Shown here piece by piece: positions 1 to 8,993 of a stretch of 64,000 nt of DNA. Position numbers and translations under genes: made by a program. Each line of letters starts with the position of its first letter. Within the stretch, counting starts at the first letter, position 1. Origin of the DNA: CAUYXS01 sp965248495. GTDB lineage: Bacteria > Chloroflexota > Dehalococcoidia > Lucifugimonadales > Australimonadaceae. The notes under the pieces were generated by a model, which did not search any database, was not told the DNA's origin, and saw only the letters and a program-made list of their open reading frames with translations. Location: assembly GCA_965248495.1 (NCBI GenBank), contig CBDFJL010000003.1, positions 1,550,001 to 1,614,000 on the forward strand, read 5' to 3'.

Positions 1-941
1 GTGCGCACCATGTCCAGCGTCCCACCCGTGTCGCCCGCGCTGGCCTCGACGTAGGCAAGACCCGGCGCCAGGTGCGGACCGGTCCACGTGCGCCGCTGGG
101 GGTCGAAGGCGGGTGCCTGCGTGACGACCTGCACCGGTGCGCTCCACCCCGCGACCATGGCGACGTCGCCTGGCCGCGACACACCGGCGCCCAGCACCGC
201 CGCCTGGGTGTCGGGGCCCGCGAGGAAGACGGGCGTGCCCTGCTGAAGTCCAGTCATGGCGGCGGCTGTCTTCGATACCGGGCCGATGGCCCCGCCGTCG
301 TCCTGCACGGAAGGCAACAGCGACGAGTCGATGCCAAGCCGGGCCAGCAGCTCGACGGCGGGCTTCCCGGTCGAAACGTCCAGCAGCCCAGCCTCGCTGA
401 GCTCCGCGGGGACCGTCGCCACGACGTCCGTCAGGCGAAGGACGGCCCACCCGCCGAGAGTGGTGACGGTGGCGATACGCTTCGCCGTCCGGGGGTGATG
501 CGCCCGCCACCAGGCCAGTTTGGCGCACGACAGGAACAGCGATGGAGTGTGGCCGGTGGTGAAGTAGACCTCCGGCCCCATCTCGTCGTCGATACCCGCC
601 CCCTCGAAGACCGCGCGCAGGTCGGTGTTCGGGGCCAGGTGGACGGTGCCGCCGATCGCATCGAGGAATGCGGTCCCACCGCGCTGCGCCGTCACGGCGA
701 CAGCTGAGACTCGGCTGGCCGATGCGACATCCCCGAGCGCCTCGCGGATGGCGCCGGCGATGCGCTGCCAAAGCTCGGCATCGACGAAGCTGGACGCCAG
801 CGCGTCGGGGTCACGCGGGCGGTACGTGCGGTAGCGGCGCTCGGCGCTGGCGAGCACGTCCGACGGCCTGTCGGTCGCGTGGACGGCAGCCCGCAGCCCG
901 CTGCTGCCAAGGTCGAGGGTCAGGACATAGTCGCCGGGCAT
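1..941 (-). CDS. FGGY-family carbohydrate kinase, C-terminus cut by window edge
   Basis: Likely ATP-dependent sugar or polyol kinase of the FGGY (xylulokinase/gluconokinase-like) family. The protein opens with the phosphate-1 motif LDLGSSGLRAAV (residues 9-20), matching the family's D-x-G-(T/S)-S-x-R pattern. A second conserved stretch, AVTAQRGGTAFLD (about residues 82-94), and a glycine-rich LAGPDTQAAVLGAG block (about residue 240) fit the FGGY N-terminal domain. Only about 313 residues are visible; the family is usually near 500, so the C-terminal domain lies outside the window. Start is ATG at 941. It follows the dehydrogenase-like gene by 50 bp on the same strand and so may be the last gene of the hopanoid operon. 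Substrate cannot be deduced. Confidence 0.85.
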   Translation of the reverse strand, partial: MPGDYVLTLDLGSSGLRAAVHATDRPSDVLASAERRYRTYRPRDPDALASSFVDAELWQRIAGAIREALGDVASASRVSAVAVTAQRGGTAFLDAIGGTVHLAPNTDLRAVFEGAGIDDEMGPEVYFTTGHTPSLFLSCAKLAWWRAHHPRTAKRIATVTTLGGWAVLRLTDVVATVPAELSEAGLLDVSTGKPAVELLARLGIDSSLLPSVQDDGGAIGPVSKTAAAMTGLQQGTPVFLAGPDTQAAVLGAGVSRPGDVAMVAGWSAPVQVVTQAPAFDPQRRTWTGPHLAPGLAYVEASAGDTGGTLDMVR

Positions 942-991
942 GGCCTCCTCGGACGGGCCGCGCAGCATACCATCGGCTACTCTTGGCGACC

Positions 992-1990
992 CTAGCGCCG
1001 CCGGCGAGCCCAGACTTTCGGGTTGGCGAGGTGCTTCGGCCGCCGGCCTGACAGGAAACGGCTGAGGTCCGCGATAACCATGGACGAGTGCCGCTTGATG
1101 CTCTCGACGGTCGCGCCGCCCACATGGGGCGTGAGCAGGGCGTTGTCCATCCCGATGAACGGCGAGTTGGGAGGGATCGGGTGCGCTTCGTGGACATCCA
1201 TCGCCGCGCCGGCGATCGCGCGCCCACTGAGGGCCGCCGCGAGGGCCTTGGCGTCGACCACGGCTTCGGACGTGACGTTCACCAGGTAGGCGGTGGGTCC
1301 CATGAGAGCGAGCTCGCGCGCGCCTACCATGCCGATCGTCTCGGGCGTCTCGGGCACGTGGATGCTGACGAAGTCGCTGTGCGCCAACAGCTCGTCCAGG
1401 CCCACCAACGTCAGGCCAGCGGCCCCGCGGCTGCCGGGCACGACGTAGGGATCGTAGGCGAGGACTCGCATGCCGACGCCGCGCCCCAACCCAGCGACGC
1501 GCCGGCCGATCTGGCCGAGCCCGATGACGCCGAGCGTCGAGCCGGCCAGCTCGCGCCCCTGAAAGCGGGTGTACGGCTCGGTCGGGTCCTCCCAGGCGCC
1601 CGAGGCGAGGTACGCGGACGACGCCGGGATTCCCCGCGCCAAAGAGAGCATGAGCCCGAGCACCAGCTCCGCGACGGCCTCTGCGTTACGGCCGGGCGTG
1701 TGGACGACGACGACGCCGCGCTCGGTGGCAGCGTCCAGGTCGACCTGGTTGAGGGCGGAGCGGCAGATGGCCGCGAACCGCAGAGAAGCGGGTGCCTGGA
1801 ACAGCTCGTCAAACAAGAAGTCGGCTTCGACGATGAGCGTGTCGAAGCCCTGTGCGGCGAGCCGGATGCCCAGCTCCTCCGGGTCATGGAGGCGCCGTGT
1901 CTCGGTCCACGGTTCGTACGTGACCGAACCGAGGCTGACAAGCGCGGCCAGGCCTTGGTCGCTAAAGGGCGCGAGGACCAACGCGTTCAC
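992..1990 (-). CDS. D-2-hydroxyacid dehydrogenase-family protein with altered active site
   Basis: A 332-residue homologue of phosphoglycerate / D-2-hydroxyacid dehydrogenases (NAD-dependent). The Rossmann motif GLGQIG is at 157-162 and the C-terminal TPHVGGAT block, with the usual catalytic His (289), is intact. Two other catalytic positions are not: the family's N-(T)-A-R-G segment reads NVTSEA (about 238-243), replacing the Arg, and the DVFxxEP segment reads DVHEAHP (265-271), replacing the Glu. Start GTG at 1990 overlaps the hpnE stop by 4 bp (GTGA), implying translational coupling to the hopanoid operon. It may be an inactive or repurposed reductase. Family assignment is firm; reaction unknown. 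Confidence 0.85.
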   Translation of the reverse strand: MNALVLAPFSDQGLAALVSLGSVTYEPWTETRRLHDPEELGIRLAAQGFDTLIVEADFLFDELFQAPASLRFAAICRSALNQVDLDAATERGVVVVHTPGRNAEAVAELVLGLMLSLARGIPASSAYLASGAWEDPTEPYTRFQGRELAGSTLGVIGLGQIGRRVAGLGRGVGMRVLAYDPYVVPGSRGAAGLTLVGLDELLAHSDFVSIHVPETPETIGMVGARELALMGPTAYLVNVTSEAVVDAKALAAALSGRAIAGAAMDVHEAHPIPPNSPFIGMDNALLTPHVGGATVESIKRHSSMVIADLSRFLSGRRPKHLANPKVWARRRR

Positions 1991-3435
1991 GAGGGTCCGT
2001 CTCCACCGTCGAGCGCACCACTCTGGGCGCCAATGGCAGCCGCCGCGGCGTTGCCGCTTCGGACGGCGCTCTCCATGGTCGCCGGCCAGCCGGTGTCGGT
2101 CCAATCGCCGGCCAGGAAGAGATTGCGCAGCGGCGTGGCGGCCGGCAGGCGGTTGGCCGGGGCACCAGGCGGGACGCGAAACGTCGCTCGCTGCTCTTTC
2201 ACGATGGCGAAGTTCTCGACCGTCGCCTCCCCCGCTCGTGGAAACACGCGGGCCAACTCGGCCAGGAACAGCTCCTGGAGCTCGGCCTTGGGCTTGGGCC
2301 AGTACTCCCACGCGGCGCTGAGCGAGACCGTCAGGTACTGGCCGGGCCCATCCAGGCGCGCGATGCGCGTGCGGTTGAAGACATATTGCAAGGGGCTGTC
2401 GACGAAGGCGACCCAGTCGATGTCCGTCACCTCGCGGTCGTACCACACGTGGACGTTGACGATGGGCGCGAAGTCGTGCGTGGCCACAGGGGCGAACGCC
2501 GGCGAGGCTTGGAGCTCCGCATCGAGCAGGGGGGTGAGGGCGTAGGGTGGCAGTGCGCTCACGTACCAGTCGCCGTGGAGCGTCTCGCCTCCCACGACGG
2601 CGATGCCGGAAACCGAGCCGCCGGCGGTCTCGATGCGCTCGCCGGTGTGCCCAAGCAGCAGGGTCACGCCACGCTCGCGGAGCTTGGCCTCCACCGCATC
2701 GCCCATGACCTCCGAGAGGCTAGCGCGGGCGAACCCGATGTCGGCGCCGTGACGGCCGGTGAGCAGCGCGGTCTTGAACATCATGAACGCCATCGACGCG
2801 GAGACGTCGCGGGAGGCGTCGTTGAGCGTGGGGACCACGATGAGATCCCAGAAATTAGCGATGGCACGGTCGGACTGGCCATTGGCCCGCAGCCAGGCCT
2901 CAAAGCTTATCGCCTTCAGCTCGGGACGCTCGTGGTCGCGCTGGCGCTGGATGCGCAGCAGGGCGGGCACGGCGCGGAGCTTGTCACGCCACGACACGTG
3001 TGGGTAGCGCAGGAAGGACGGCACCAAATGGAGAGGCGCGGGGAGGGGTGCCGCGGACAGCACGCCGGTGCGCCCGTTTGGACTGCGCACCTCGACCCGC
3101 AGCGCCCTCTGCTCGTACATCAGGCCCATGGTCCCGACCTCGCGGATGAAGTTCGTGTAGGCCGTGCAGCAGCTCATGAACACGTGCTGGCCGTTGTCGA
3201 TCTGCGCGCCGGTGTCCCGGTCCACGAAGGAGTAGGCGCGTCCCCCAAGGTAGGGCCGTCGCTCGACGAGGGTAACGCCGTAGCCCGCTTCGCTCAGCCT
3301 CCAGGCGGTCGCCATTCCGGCGAGCCCACCGCCGAGGACGATGACCGAGCCCAGCGGGGGGCCCAGCGGGAGCGTTGTGGTCAAGTGCGGGGTCGTGGCC
3401 ATGTGCGTTGCCGTGGAATCAGGCTCGTTGCCCAC
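1987..3435 (-). CDS. hpnE: HpnE, hydroxysqualene dehydroxylase (FAD-dependent)
   Basis: Squalene-associated FAD-dependent desaturase-like enzyme, which reduces hydroxysqualene to squalene in the HpnC/HpnD/HpnE route. The dinucleotide-binding motif VIVLGGGLAGMATAW lies near residues 31-45, followed by an acidic-Arg-Arg segment (VERRPYLGGRAYSF) typical of phytoene-desaturase-type flavoproteins; the C-terminal FAD segment FLAGDWTDTGWPATMESAVRSG is reached near residue 445. Length 482 is slightly above the family norm because of an N-terminal tail; the GTG at 3435 has an AGG-like site, and an ATG at 3402 is a possible alternative. It overlaps the end of hpnD by 55 bp and the following dehydrogenase gene by 4 bp. 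Operon context makes the assignment strong. Confidence 0.93.
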   Translation of the reverse strand: MGNEPDSTATHMATTPHLTTTLPLGPPLGSVIVLGGGLAGMATAWRLSEAGYGVTLVERRPYLGGRAYSFVDRDTGAQIDNGQHVFMSCCTAYTNFIREVGTMGLMYEQRALRVEVRSPNGRTGVLSAAPLPAPLHLVPSFLRYPHVSWRDKLRAVPALLRIQRQRDHERPELKAISFEAWLRANGQSDRAIANFWDLIVVPTLNDASRDVSASMAFMMFKTALLTGRHGADIGFARASLSEVMGDAVEAKLRERGVTLLLGHTGERIETAGGSVSGIAVVGGETLHGDWYVSALPPYALTPLLDAELQASPAFAPVATHDFAPIVNVHVWYDREVTDIDWVAFVDSPLQYVFNRTRIARLDGPGQYLTVSLSAAWEYWPKPKAELQELFLAELARVFPRAGEATVENFAIVKEQRATFRVPPGAPANRLPAATPLRNLFLAGDWTDTGWPATMESAVRSGNAAAAAIGAQSGALDGGDGPS

Positions 3436-4277
3436 AGCCTCGCAGTCAGCTTTAGCTTTTCAGTAGAGGACAGGCGCGTGCGCTCCTTGAACACGTCGAA
3501 TCCGCGCTCCTCCATGCGGTCCAACAGTTTGCTGTACAGGCCATGAAGGACGGCGGGGCAGGCACGGGAGCGGAGGCTGAGGTAGTTGAGCAGCGTCGCT
3601 CCGGTGTCGAAGTAGCGGCGGGCACGCTCCGTCTGGAAGCGCATGAGCTCGACGAACCGGTCGTTGACCACGCCTCGGTTGAGCTCCTCTTCCGAGTAGC
3701 CGAACCGGTTCAGCTCATCGAGGGGAAGGTAGACGCGGCCGACGTCGGCGTCCTCCCGGAGGTCGCGCATGATGTTGGTCAGCTGCATGGCCAGGCCCAG
3801 ATCGATGGCGGCGTCACGGGCGCGGGCATCCCGGTAGCCGAATATCTCAATGGAGATGAGGCCGACCACGGACGCAACTCGATAGCAATACTCGCGCAAC
3901 TCATCGAACGTGGCGTAGCGGCGAGGAGTCAGGTCCATCTCGACGCCGTCGATGAGCTGCTCTAAGAGCGCGAGGTCGATGCCGTGTTCCCGCGCCGCGT
4001 CCACCAGCGCGGTGAGGACGGGGCCTCGTGGATCGCCGTCGAAGGCCGCTGTGAGGTCGCCCCGCAGTGCGTTGAGCTGTTCGGCCTTCGAGGCATCGCT
4101 ATCGGTACCGTCGGCGATGTCGTCCGCGAGCCTGGCGAACGCATAGACGGCATAGATAGCGCGACGGCGGTCTCGGGGCAGGGTGGTGAAGGCGAAGTAG
4201 AAGTTGCGGGCCTCGCGCTTCGTGACCGCCTGGCAGTGATCGTAGGCCTCTCGCAGGGCGACGGTGGTGGCGCTCAT
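3381..4277 (-). CDS. hpnD: HpnD, presqualene diphosphate synthase
   Basis: Trans-isoprenyl diphosphate synthase that condenses two farnesyl diphosphates into presqualene diphosphate. The two Mg-binding aspartate motifs are visible: DDIAD at 52-56 and RDLRED at 171-176, the latter followed by VGRVYLPLDEL as in squalene/phytoene synthases. The ATG at 4277 overlaps the hpnC stop (ATGA), giving 298 residues, which is the usual family length; a longer reading upstream is therefore rejected. It sits between hpnC and hpnE in the order found in many hopanoid clusters. Paralogous to the neighbouring hpnC but the more HpnD-like of the two by order and by its long C-terminal helical tail; the C/D labels rest partly on order. 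Confidence 0.93.
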   Translation of the reverse strand: MSATTVALREAYDHCQAVTKREARNFYFAFTTLPRDRRRAIYAVYAFARLADDIADGTDSDASKAEQLNALRGDLTAAFDGDPRGPVLTALVDAAREHGIDLALLEQLIDGVEMDLTPRRYATFDELREYCYRVASVVGLISIEIFGYRDARARDAAIDLGLAMQLTNIMRDLREDADVGRVYLPLDELNRFGYSEEELNRGVVNDRFVELMRFQTERARRYFDTGATLLNYLSLRSRACPAVLHGLYSKLLDRMEERGFDVFKERTRLSSTEKLKLTARLWATSLIPRQRTWPRPRT

Positions 4278-5158
4278 GGGCGCAGCCCAATCGCCATGCG
4301 GCCCGCCGTGGTTGCAAACAGCCATAGCTTCCGACGGCTGCCGACGACAGGGCGCGTGGTGAGGACGTCGTAGTCCTGCCGGCGTATGGTGTTCAGCACG
4401 CTCATGCCACCCTTGGTGAAGAGGGCGATGTCGAGCTTGAAGCGGCCCTTGAGCCGCCTCACGAGTCCATGCCCCTCTTGAAACAGGGCCTCAGCGCGGT
4501 CGACCTCGAAGGCCATGAGCCGGCGGAAGGCGTCGTTGACGACCCCGGCCTGTAGCTCCGCCTCCGAATAGCCGAACGTGGCCATGTCCTCCAGCGGCAG
4601 ATAGATGCGCCCCATGTCGCTATCGCGCTTCACGTCCTGCCAAAAATTGGCGAGCTGGAGTGCCGTGCACGTTGAGTCGGACAGCGCTTGGCTCTGCTCG
4701 GTGCGGTCCTCGAACAGGTAGAGCACCATCTGGCCGACGGGGTTGGCGGAGTGCTCGCAGTAGCGGAGCAGGTCCTCGTAGGTGGCGAAGCGCCCGCCCC
4801 CTTGGTCCATGCGGTTGGCCTGGATCAGCTTGCGGAACGGGGCGTCGGGGATGTCGAAGCGGCGGATGGTGTCCTGGAGGGCGACCATGATGGGCTCGGA
4901 CGGCGTGCCGCCGTAGGCGAGGACCAGCTGCCCCTCCCACTCGTCGAGCAGCGCGAGGCGGTTGCCCTCCGCCTCGTCGCCAAGGTCGTCGGTGTGCCGG
5001 CAGAAGGCGTAGACGGCGTAGAAGTAGGGCCGGATGCCGCGGGGTAACAGCAGCGAGCCGACGGTGAAGTTCTCGTAGTGGGTTTTGGCCAGACGCTCAC
5101 AGTGAGCGTAGGCCTTGGCGAGCTCGGGTGGTGAAGCGGTGGCGCGGTAGGTCGCCAC
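4274..5158 (-). CDS. hpnC: HpnC, hydroxysqualene synthase
   Basis: Squalene/phytoene-synthase superfamily enzyme that converts presqualene diphosphate to hydroxysqualene in the three-enzyme bacterial route. First aspartate motif DDLGD at 57-61 and second QDVKRD at 174-179, followed by GRIYLPLEDM. Length of 294 residues is typical. ATG at 5158 is 11 bp from the end of the yjbQ gene, and its stop overlaps the hpnD start by 4 bp, so hpnC-hpnD-hpnE are probably co-translated. Distinction from HpnD rests on operon order and on the NFWQDVKRD form of motif two, characteristic of HpnC. Confidence 0.93.
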   Translation of the reverse strand: MATYRATASPPELAKAYAHCERLAKTHYENFTVGSLLLPRGIRPYFYAVYAFCRHTDDLGDEAEGNRLALLDEWEGQLVLAYGGTPSEPIMVALQDTIRRFDIPDAPFRKLIQANRMDQGGGRFATYEDLLRYCEHSANPVGQMVLYLFEDRTEQSQALSDSTCTALQLANFWQDVKRDSDMGRIYLPLEDMATFGYSEAELQAGVVNDAFRRLMAFEVDRAEALFQEGHGLVRRLKGRFKLDIALFTKGGMSVLNTIRRQDYDVLTTRPVVGSRRKLWLFATTAGRMAIGLRP

Positions 5159-5169
5159 GGCGGGTGCCC

Positions 5170-5625
5170 TCAGGCGGCGACGACGGTAACGAGGACCTCT
5201 CGCTTCCGCGGCCGAGTGCCGTCAAGCTCGATAAGGAAGATCCGCTGCCACTGGCCGAGCTGGAGCTCGCCGTCGATCAGCGGGAGCGTTTCGCTGGTGC
5301 TCATCAGCAGCTGTTGGCAGTGGGCGTGGCCGTTGGGGCACTCGTCCTCGGTCATGTTAACGGTACGAATGGTGAAGTCGTTGTGGCGGTAGTAGGCCTC
5401 GGGGGCGGCCATCCGGCACAGGAACTCCTCCATGTCCTTGATGAGGAGGGGCTCGTGCTCGTTGATCTTGATGGCGGCGGTGGTGTGCATCGAATAGACG
5501 CAGACGAGGCCGTCTCGGGCGCCCGACTCTCGCACCTGGGCGAGCACGCGATCGGTGATGTCGATGAACTCCGGGGCACGCGTGGTCTCAAGAACGATTC
5601 GGGACACCAACGAGTTCGTGGTCAT
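5170..5625 (-). CDS. YjbQ/UPF0047 family protein
   Basis: A 151-residue single-domain protein of the YjbQ (UPF0047) family. Recognisable blocks are the N-terminal ITDRVLAQVRESGARDG, the SMHTTAAI segment with a conserved His (about residue 47), the NMTEDECPNGHAHCQQLL block (about 91-108) and the LGQWQRIFLIELDGTRPRKR ending. These His and Cys positions are the family's likely ligand-binding residues. The Escherichia coli member has weak thiamine-phosphate-synthase activity, but the physiological role is not settled. It is embedded between shc and hpnC, 11 bp before hpnC, so it is co-transcribed with hopanoid genes; whether it serves that pathway is unknown. Confidence 0.9.
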   Translation of the reverse strand: MTTNSLVSRIVLETTRAPEFIDITDRVLAQVRESGARDGLVCVYSMHTTAAIKINEHEPLLIKDMEEFLCRMAAPEAYYRHNDFTIRTVNMTEDECPNGHAHCQQLLMSTSETLPLIDGELQLGQWQRIFLIELDGTRPRKREVLVTVVAA

Positions 5626-5822
5626 CGTGCCTCAAGCCCTCCCCACCGTAGTCGCCCTGAAACCCGCCCTCAGGCTGGCCGGAAGCCTAGCATACCTAGG
5701 CATCTCGCTTCAACAAAAAACCTGACCCGGCGCGCAAGGCAGTCCACGGCGCATTAAGCAACCCATGAGGCATCGCGTCGGTGCATTGTACTCGCGGCGT
5801 GCAAGTGCGTATCTGGCCCGGC

Positions 5823-7886
5823 TCACGACCCTCGCGTTGCCTGCCGCTCGCGCTGGGGCAGGTGTGAGCCGCCGTCACGGGCACGCACAAACCTACCCAA
5901 CGCCCACAACGGGAAGTAGTTCCGGTACAGGTGGTAGTTGATCATGAAGCCGGCACCGAGCTCCTCCCCCTGCCAGTGCGGGTCGCCGGCCACCTTGGGG
6001 ACGTCAGGCTGGTCGCCGATGCCATAGCCGGGGAAGCCGCAACCGGTGAACTGCGGCTCGTCCCATGTCCCGTCGTCGAGCTGTGTCGATACCAGAAAGT
6101 CGACGCCGCGAGCCGTCGCGGGGTCGTCGGCCTCGCCTCCTGCCAGTAGAGAAATCAGCGCCCACGCGGTCTGGGAAGCGGTGCTCTCGCCCTGGCCCCG
6201 CAGCGTGGGGTCGGCGTAGCTGGCGCAGGTCTCGCCCCATCCGCCGTCCGGGTTTTGGTGCTCGACGAGCCAGTGGATGGCCTTCCGAACGTACGGCTGG
6301 CGCATGTCTTCGCCAACGGCTTCGAGGGCGGGAAGGACCGAGCCCGTGCCGTAGATGTAGTTGACGCCCCAACGCCCGAACCAGCAGCCGTCGGACTCCT
6401 GGTGGGCCTTGAGATACTCCACGCCCTGGCGTACGGGCCCGTGTTCTAGGCCGTAGCCAAGCCTGCCGTACATCTCGAGGATGTGCGCGGTGACATCGGA
6501 GCTCGGTGGGTCGAGGACCTCGCCGAAGTCGCTGAACGGGAGCTTGGCGAGCAGCTTGGAGTCGTTGTCCTTGTCGAACGCCGCCCAGCCGCCATTCGAC
6601 GACTGCATGGCTTCGATCCATCCCAGCGCTCGCTCGACGACGCCCCGGCGTTCGTTCTCCCGGGCCGTGTCCACGAAGCGGGCGGCGTCGAGGCCCATGA
6701 CGACGATTGAGCTGTCGTCGATGTCGGGGTAGGCCTCGTTGGCGAACTCGAAGGCCCAGCCGCTCGGCTCGACCTTCGGCGCGGTGACCGCCCAGTCTCC
6801 CTTGGCGCGGACCTCCCTATCGACCATCCATTGGCAGGCCCTCTGCACCGTCGGGTGGTCGGCCGGCAGCCCGGAGTCGAGCAGGCCCAGGAGCGCGAGA
6901 CATGTGTCCCACACCGGCGAGAGGCACGCCTGGACCCGCATGGACTCGCCGTCCTCCGAGGGCAAGCTCCACTCGCGACGGAAACCCTCGAGGCCCTTGG
7001 CCATCACGGGGTTGTCCAGCCGCTTGCCCAAGACATTGAGGGCGATGAGCGAGTAGACCCACGGCGGCTGAATCCCGCCCCAAGACCCATCGGCCTCCTG
7101 ATGCTCGACGACCCAATCCTCGATCTTCCTCAGCGCATGCCGGCGTAGCGGCTTCCACGGGAAGCGCTCGTAGAGCCGCAGCCCTTTGTCGGCGAGCCAA
7201 AAGATGCTCTCGAGGCTGAGCCACGATTCGCTCCGCCGAGGCAGCGCGAACCGGACCTTCTCACCCGGCGCGAACAGCTCGTCGATGGCCTGCTCCGGCG
7301 GTATCTCCTTCACCGGCTGCTGCGAGAGGACGACCGTCAACGGCACGACGGTCGCCCGGGCCCAGCTGGACCAGCGGTAGATGTTGAACGGAGCCCACGT
7401 CGGGAGCAGGATGAGCTCGGGCGGCATGACCGGTGTACCTTCCCACGGCCATTGACCGAATAGCGCCAGCCATATCTTGGTGAAGTTGCGGACCCCGGCC
7501 ACCCCACCGGCCTCGAGGATGAAGTCGCGGGCCCGCCGCATGTGCGGCATGCCGGCGGTGTCGCCGGCCAGCTTCAACGCGAAGTAGCACTCGACCGAGG
7601 TGCTCAGGTCGCCGGGGGCGCCGTAGAACATCCCCCAAGACCCGTCCTCGCGCTGACGGCGCCGGATGTCGTTTGCGACCAGATGCATGCGGTCGCCTTC
7701 ATTGGTGCCGAGGAAGGAGACGAGCATCAGGTGCTCCGCCTCCATTGTGGGGTTCGACTCCAGCTCGCCCCACCAGTAGCCGTCATCGGCTTGGGTCCGA
7801 ATGAAATAGTCCTGGGTCTTGGTGAGCGCGCGCTGAGCGCGCTCGTCCAGGGGGTCAGGGCTGCGACGGGTCGCGTGGTCGGTCAT
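5823..7886 (-). CDS. shc: Squalene-hopene cyclase (HpnF)
   Basis: Membrane-associated class II triterpene cyclase converting squalene to hopene/hopanol. The protonating D-x-D-D motif reads DIDD at 388-391. Several QW repeats typical of the double alpha-barrel fold are visible: QADDGYWWGE (32-41), QREDGSW (78-84), QEADGSWGGI (263-272), and later QSSNGGW, QESDGCWFGRW and QNPDGGWGET. Length 687 is within the usual 630-720 range. ATG start at 7886. It stands 97 bp after hpnA and 197 bp before yjbQ; the latter spacing is the widest in the operon and shows no clear hairpin. Identification is secure. Confidence 0.97.
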   Translation of the reverse strand: MTDHATRRSPDPLDERAQRALTKTQDYFIRTQADDGYWWGELESNPTMEAEHLMLVSFLGTNEGDRMHLVANDIRRRQREDGSWGMFYGAPGDLSTSVECYFALKLAGDTAGMPHMRRARDFILEAGGVAGVRNFTKIWLALFGQWPWEGTPVMPPELILLPTWAPFNIYRWSSWARATVVPLTVVLSQQPVKEIPPEQAIDELFAPGEKVRFALPRRSESWLSLESIFWLADKGLRLYERFPWKPLRRHALRKIEDWVVEHQEADGSWGGIQPPWVYSLIALNVLGKRLDNPVMAKGLEGFRREWSLPSEDGESMRVQACLSPVWDTCLALLGLLDSGLPADHPTVQRACQWMVDREVRAKGDWAVTAPKVEPSGWAFEFANEAYPDIDDSSIVVMGLDAARFVDTARENERRGVVERALGWIEAMQSSNGGWAAFDKDNDSKLLAKLPFSDFGEVLDPPSSDVTAHILEMYGRLGYGLEHGPVRQGVEYLKAHQESDGCWFGRWGVNYIYGTGSVLPALEAVGEDMRQPYVRKAIHWLVEHQNPDGGWGETCASYADPTLRGQGESTASQTAWALISLLAGGEADDPATARGVDFLVSTQLDDGTWDEPQFTGCGFPGYGIGDQPDVPKVAGDPHWQGEELGAGFMINYHLYRNYFPLWALGRFVRARDGGSHLPQRERQATRGS

Positions 7887-7982
7887 CGTTCGTATCTCGC
7901 TGGACCGAGGCTCTCCGAGCGACCCAGATGATACCCATGGCGACGGGGGTTGTCGCGACTGTTCCCTCTGCCAAACCGCTGC

Positions 7983-8993
7983 CTAGGCTGCACGGTGGCC
8001 CCCGCCCGCATAGCCGTGCTCCGTGAACCAGCCTACGGCGGCGCCGATCGCCCCCTCCACGGAAGATTGCGGTAGGCCCAGCTCGCGTACCGCCTTCGCG
8101 GGATCGACCCACATGGGCTTGGCCGCCATACGCGTGCCCTCCAGCGGGATACGTGGTGCTCGTCTCAGGAGCATGCCCTCGACCACGTGGTCGACGTAGG
8201 CCGCCGCCAGGGCCAGCCCATAGGGCATGCGCCTCGTTGGTGCCGGCCGGCCGCTGGCCTTCGCGAGCATCTCGAGCATCTCCCGAAGCGTCACGTTGCC
8301 CCCGGCGTTACCGAGGATGTAGCGCTCGCCAGGCGTGCCCCGCTCGAGCGCCAACGCGTGGCCCTCCGCGACGTCCGCTACATCGACGAGGTTGAGCCCG
8401 GTGTCCACGTAGGCCGGCATGGCGCCTCGAAGGAAGTCGACGATGACCTGGCCGGTCGGCGTCGGCCGCACGTCCCCAGGCCCGACGGGTGCGGTCGGGT
8501 TGACGATGACGATGGGCGCGCCCTGGGCCGCGAGGCGTCGAGCGATCCTTTCGGCCTCGTACTTGGTGCGTTTGTAGGCGCCGACCAGATCGGCCGGCCC
8601 CGCAAACGACGATTCGTCGGCTGGTGTCCCGTCTGCGTTGAAGCGAACCGTGGCGACGGTGCTCGTGTACACGATGCGTTTGGTGCCGGCGGCGATGGCC
8701 GCATCGAGCACGTTCCGGGTTCCCGTGACGTTGATGTCGCGTAGCGGCGCTGGGTCCGGCCGCCAGAAGGCGTAGAGCGCCGCGACATGTACGACGGCGT
8801 CGCACCCTATGATTCCGCTGTCGATGGACGAGCGGTCGCGCACGTCGCCGTTCGCCGTCGCCAGTGCCGGGTTCTCAAAGGGCATGGGCCGTCCGGGGCG
8901 GACCAGCGCTCGCACCTCGTGGCCATGGGCCAGCAGCGCACGCGCCACATGGCTGCCGATGAACCCCGTCGCGCCCGTCAGGAACACCCTCAT
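7983..8993 (-). CDS. hpnA: HpnA, hopanoid-associated sugar epimerase-like protein
   Basis: NAD(P)-dependent SDR-type epimerase/dehydratase family protein commonly clustered with hopanoid genes. The Rossmann motif GATGFIGSH is at residues 7-15. A YKRTKYEAE segment supplies the Tyr-x-x-x-Lys catalytic pair, and VNPTAPVGPGDVRPTPTG is the usual post-catalytic loop. ATG at 8993 overlaps the stop of hpnG by 4 bp (ATGA), giving 336 residues, the normal length; the longer upstream reading is rejected. The exact substrate of HpnA is not known; family membership and context support the name. Confidence 0.92.
   Translation of the reverse strand: MRVFLTGATGFIGSHVARALLAHGHEVRALVRPGRPMPFENPALATANGDVRDRSSIDSGIIGCDAVVHVAALYAFWRPDPAPLRDINVTGTRNVLDAAIAAGTKRIVYTSTVATVRFNADGTPADESSFAGPADLVGAYKRTKYEAERIARRLAAQGAPIVIVNPTAPVGPGDVRPTPTGQVIVDFLRGAMPAYVDTGLNLVDVADVAEGHALALERGTPGERYILGNAGGNVTLREMLEMLAKASGRPAPTRRMPYGLALAAAYVDHVVEGMLLRRAPRIPLEGTRMAAKPMWVDPAKAVRELGLPQSSVEGAIGAAVGWFTEHGYAGGGHRAA

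Noticed and set aside
1088..2545. Long plus-strand frame over the dehydrogenase and hpnE genes
   Set aside because: Antisense to well-supported genes with clear motifs.
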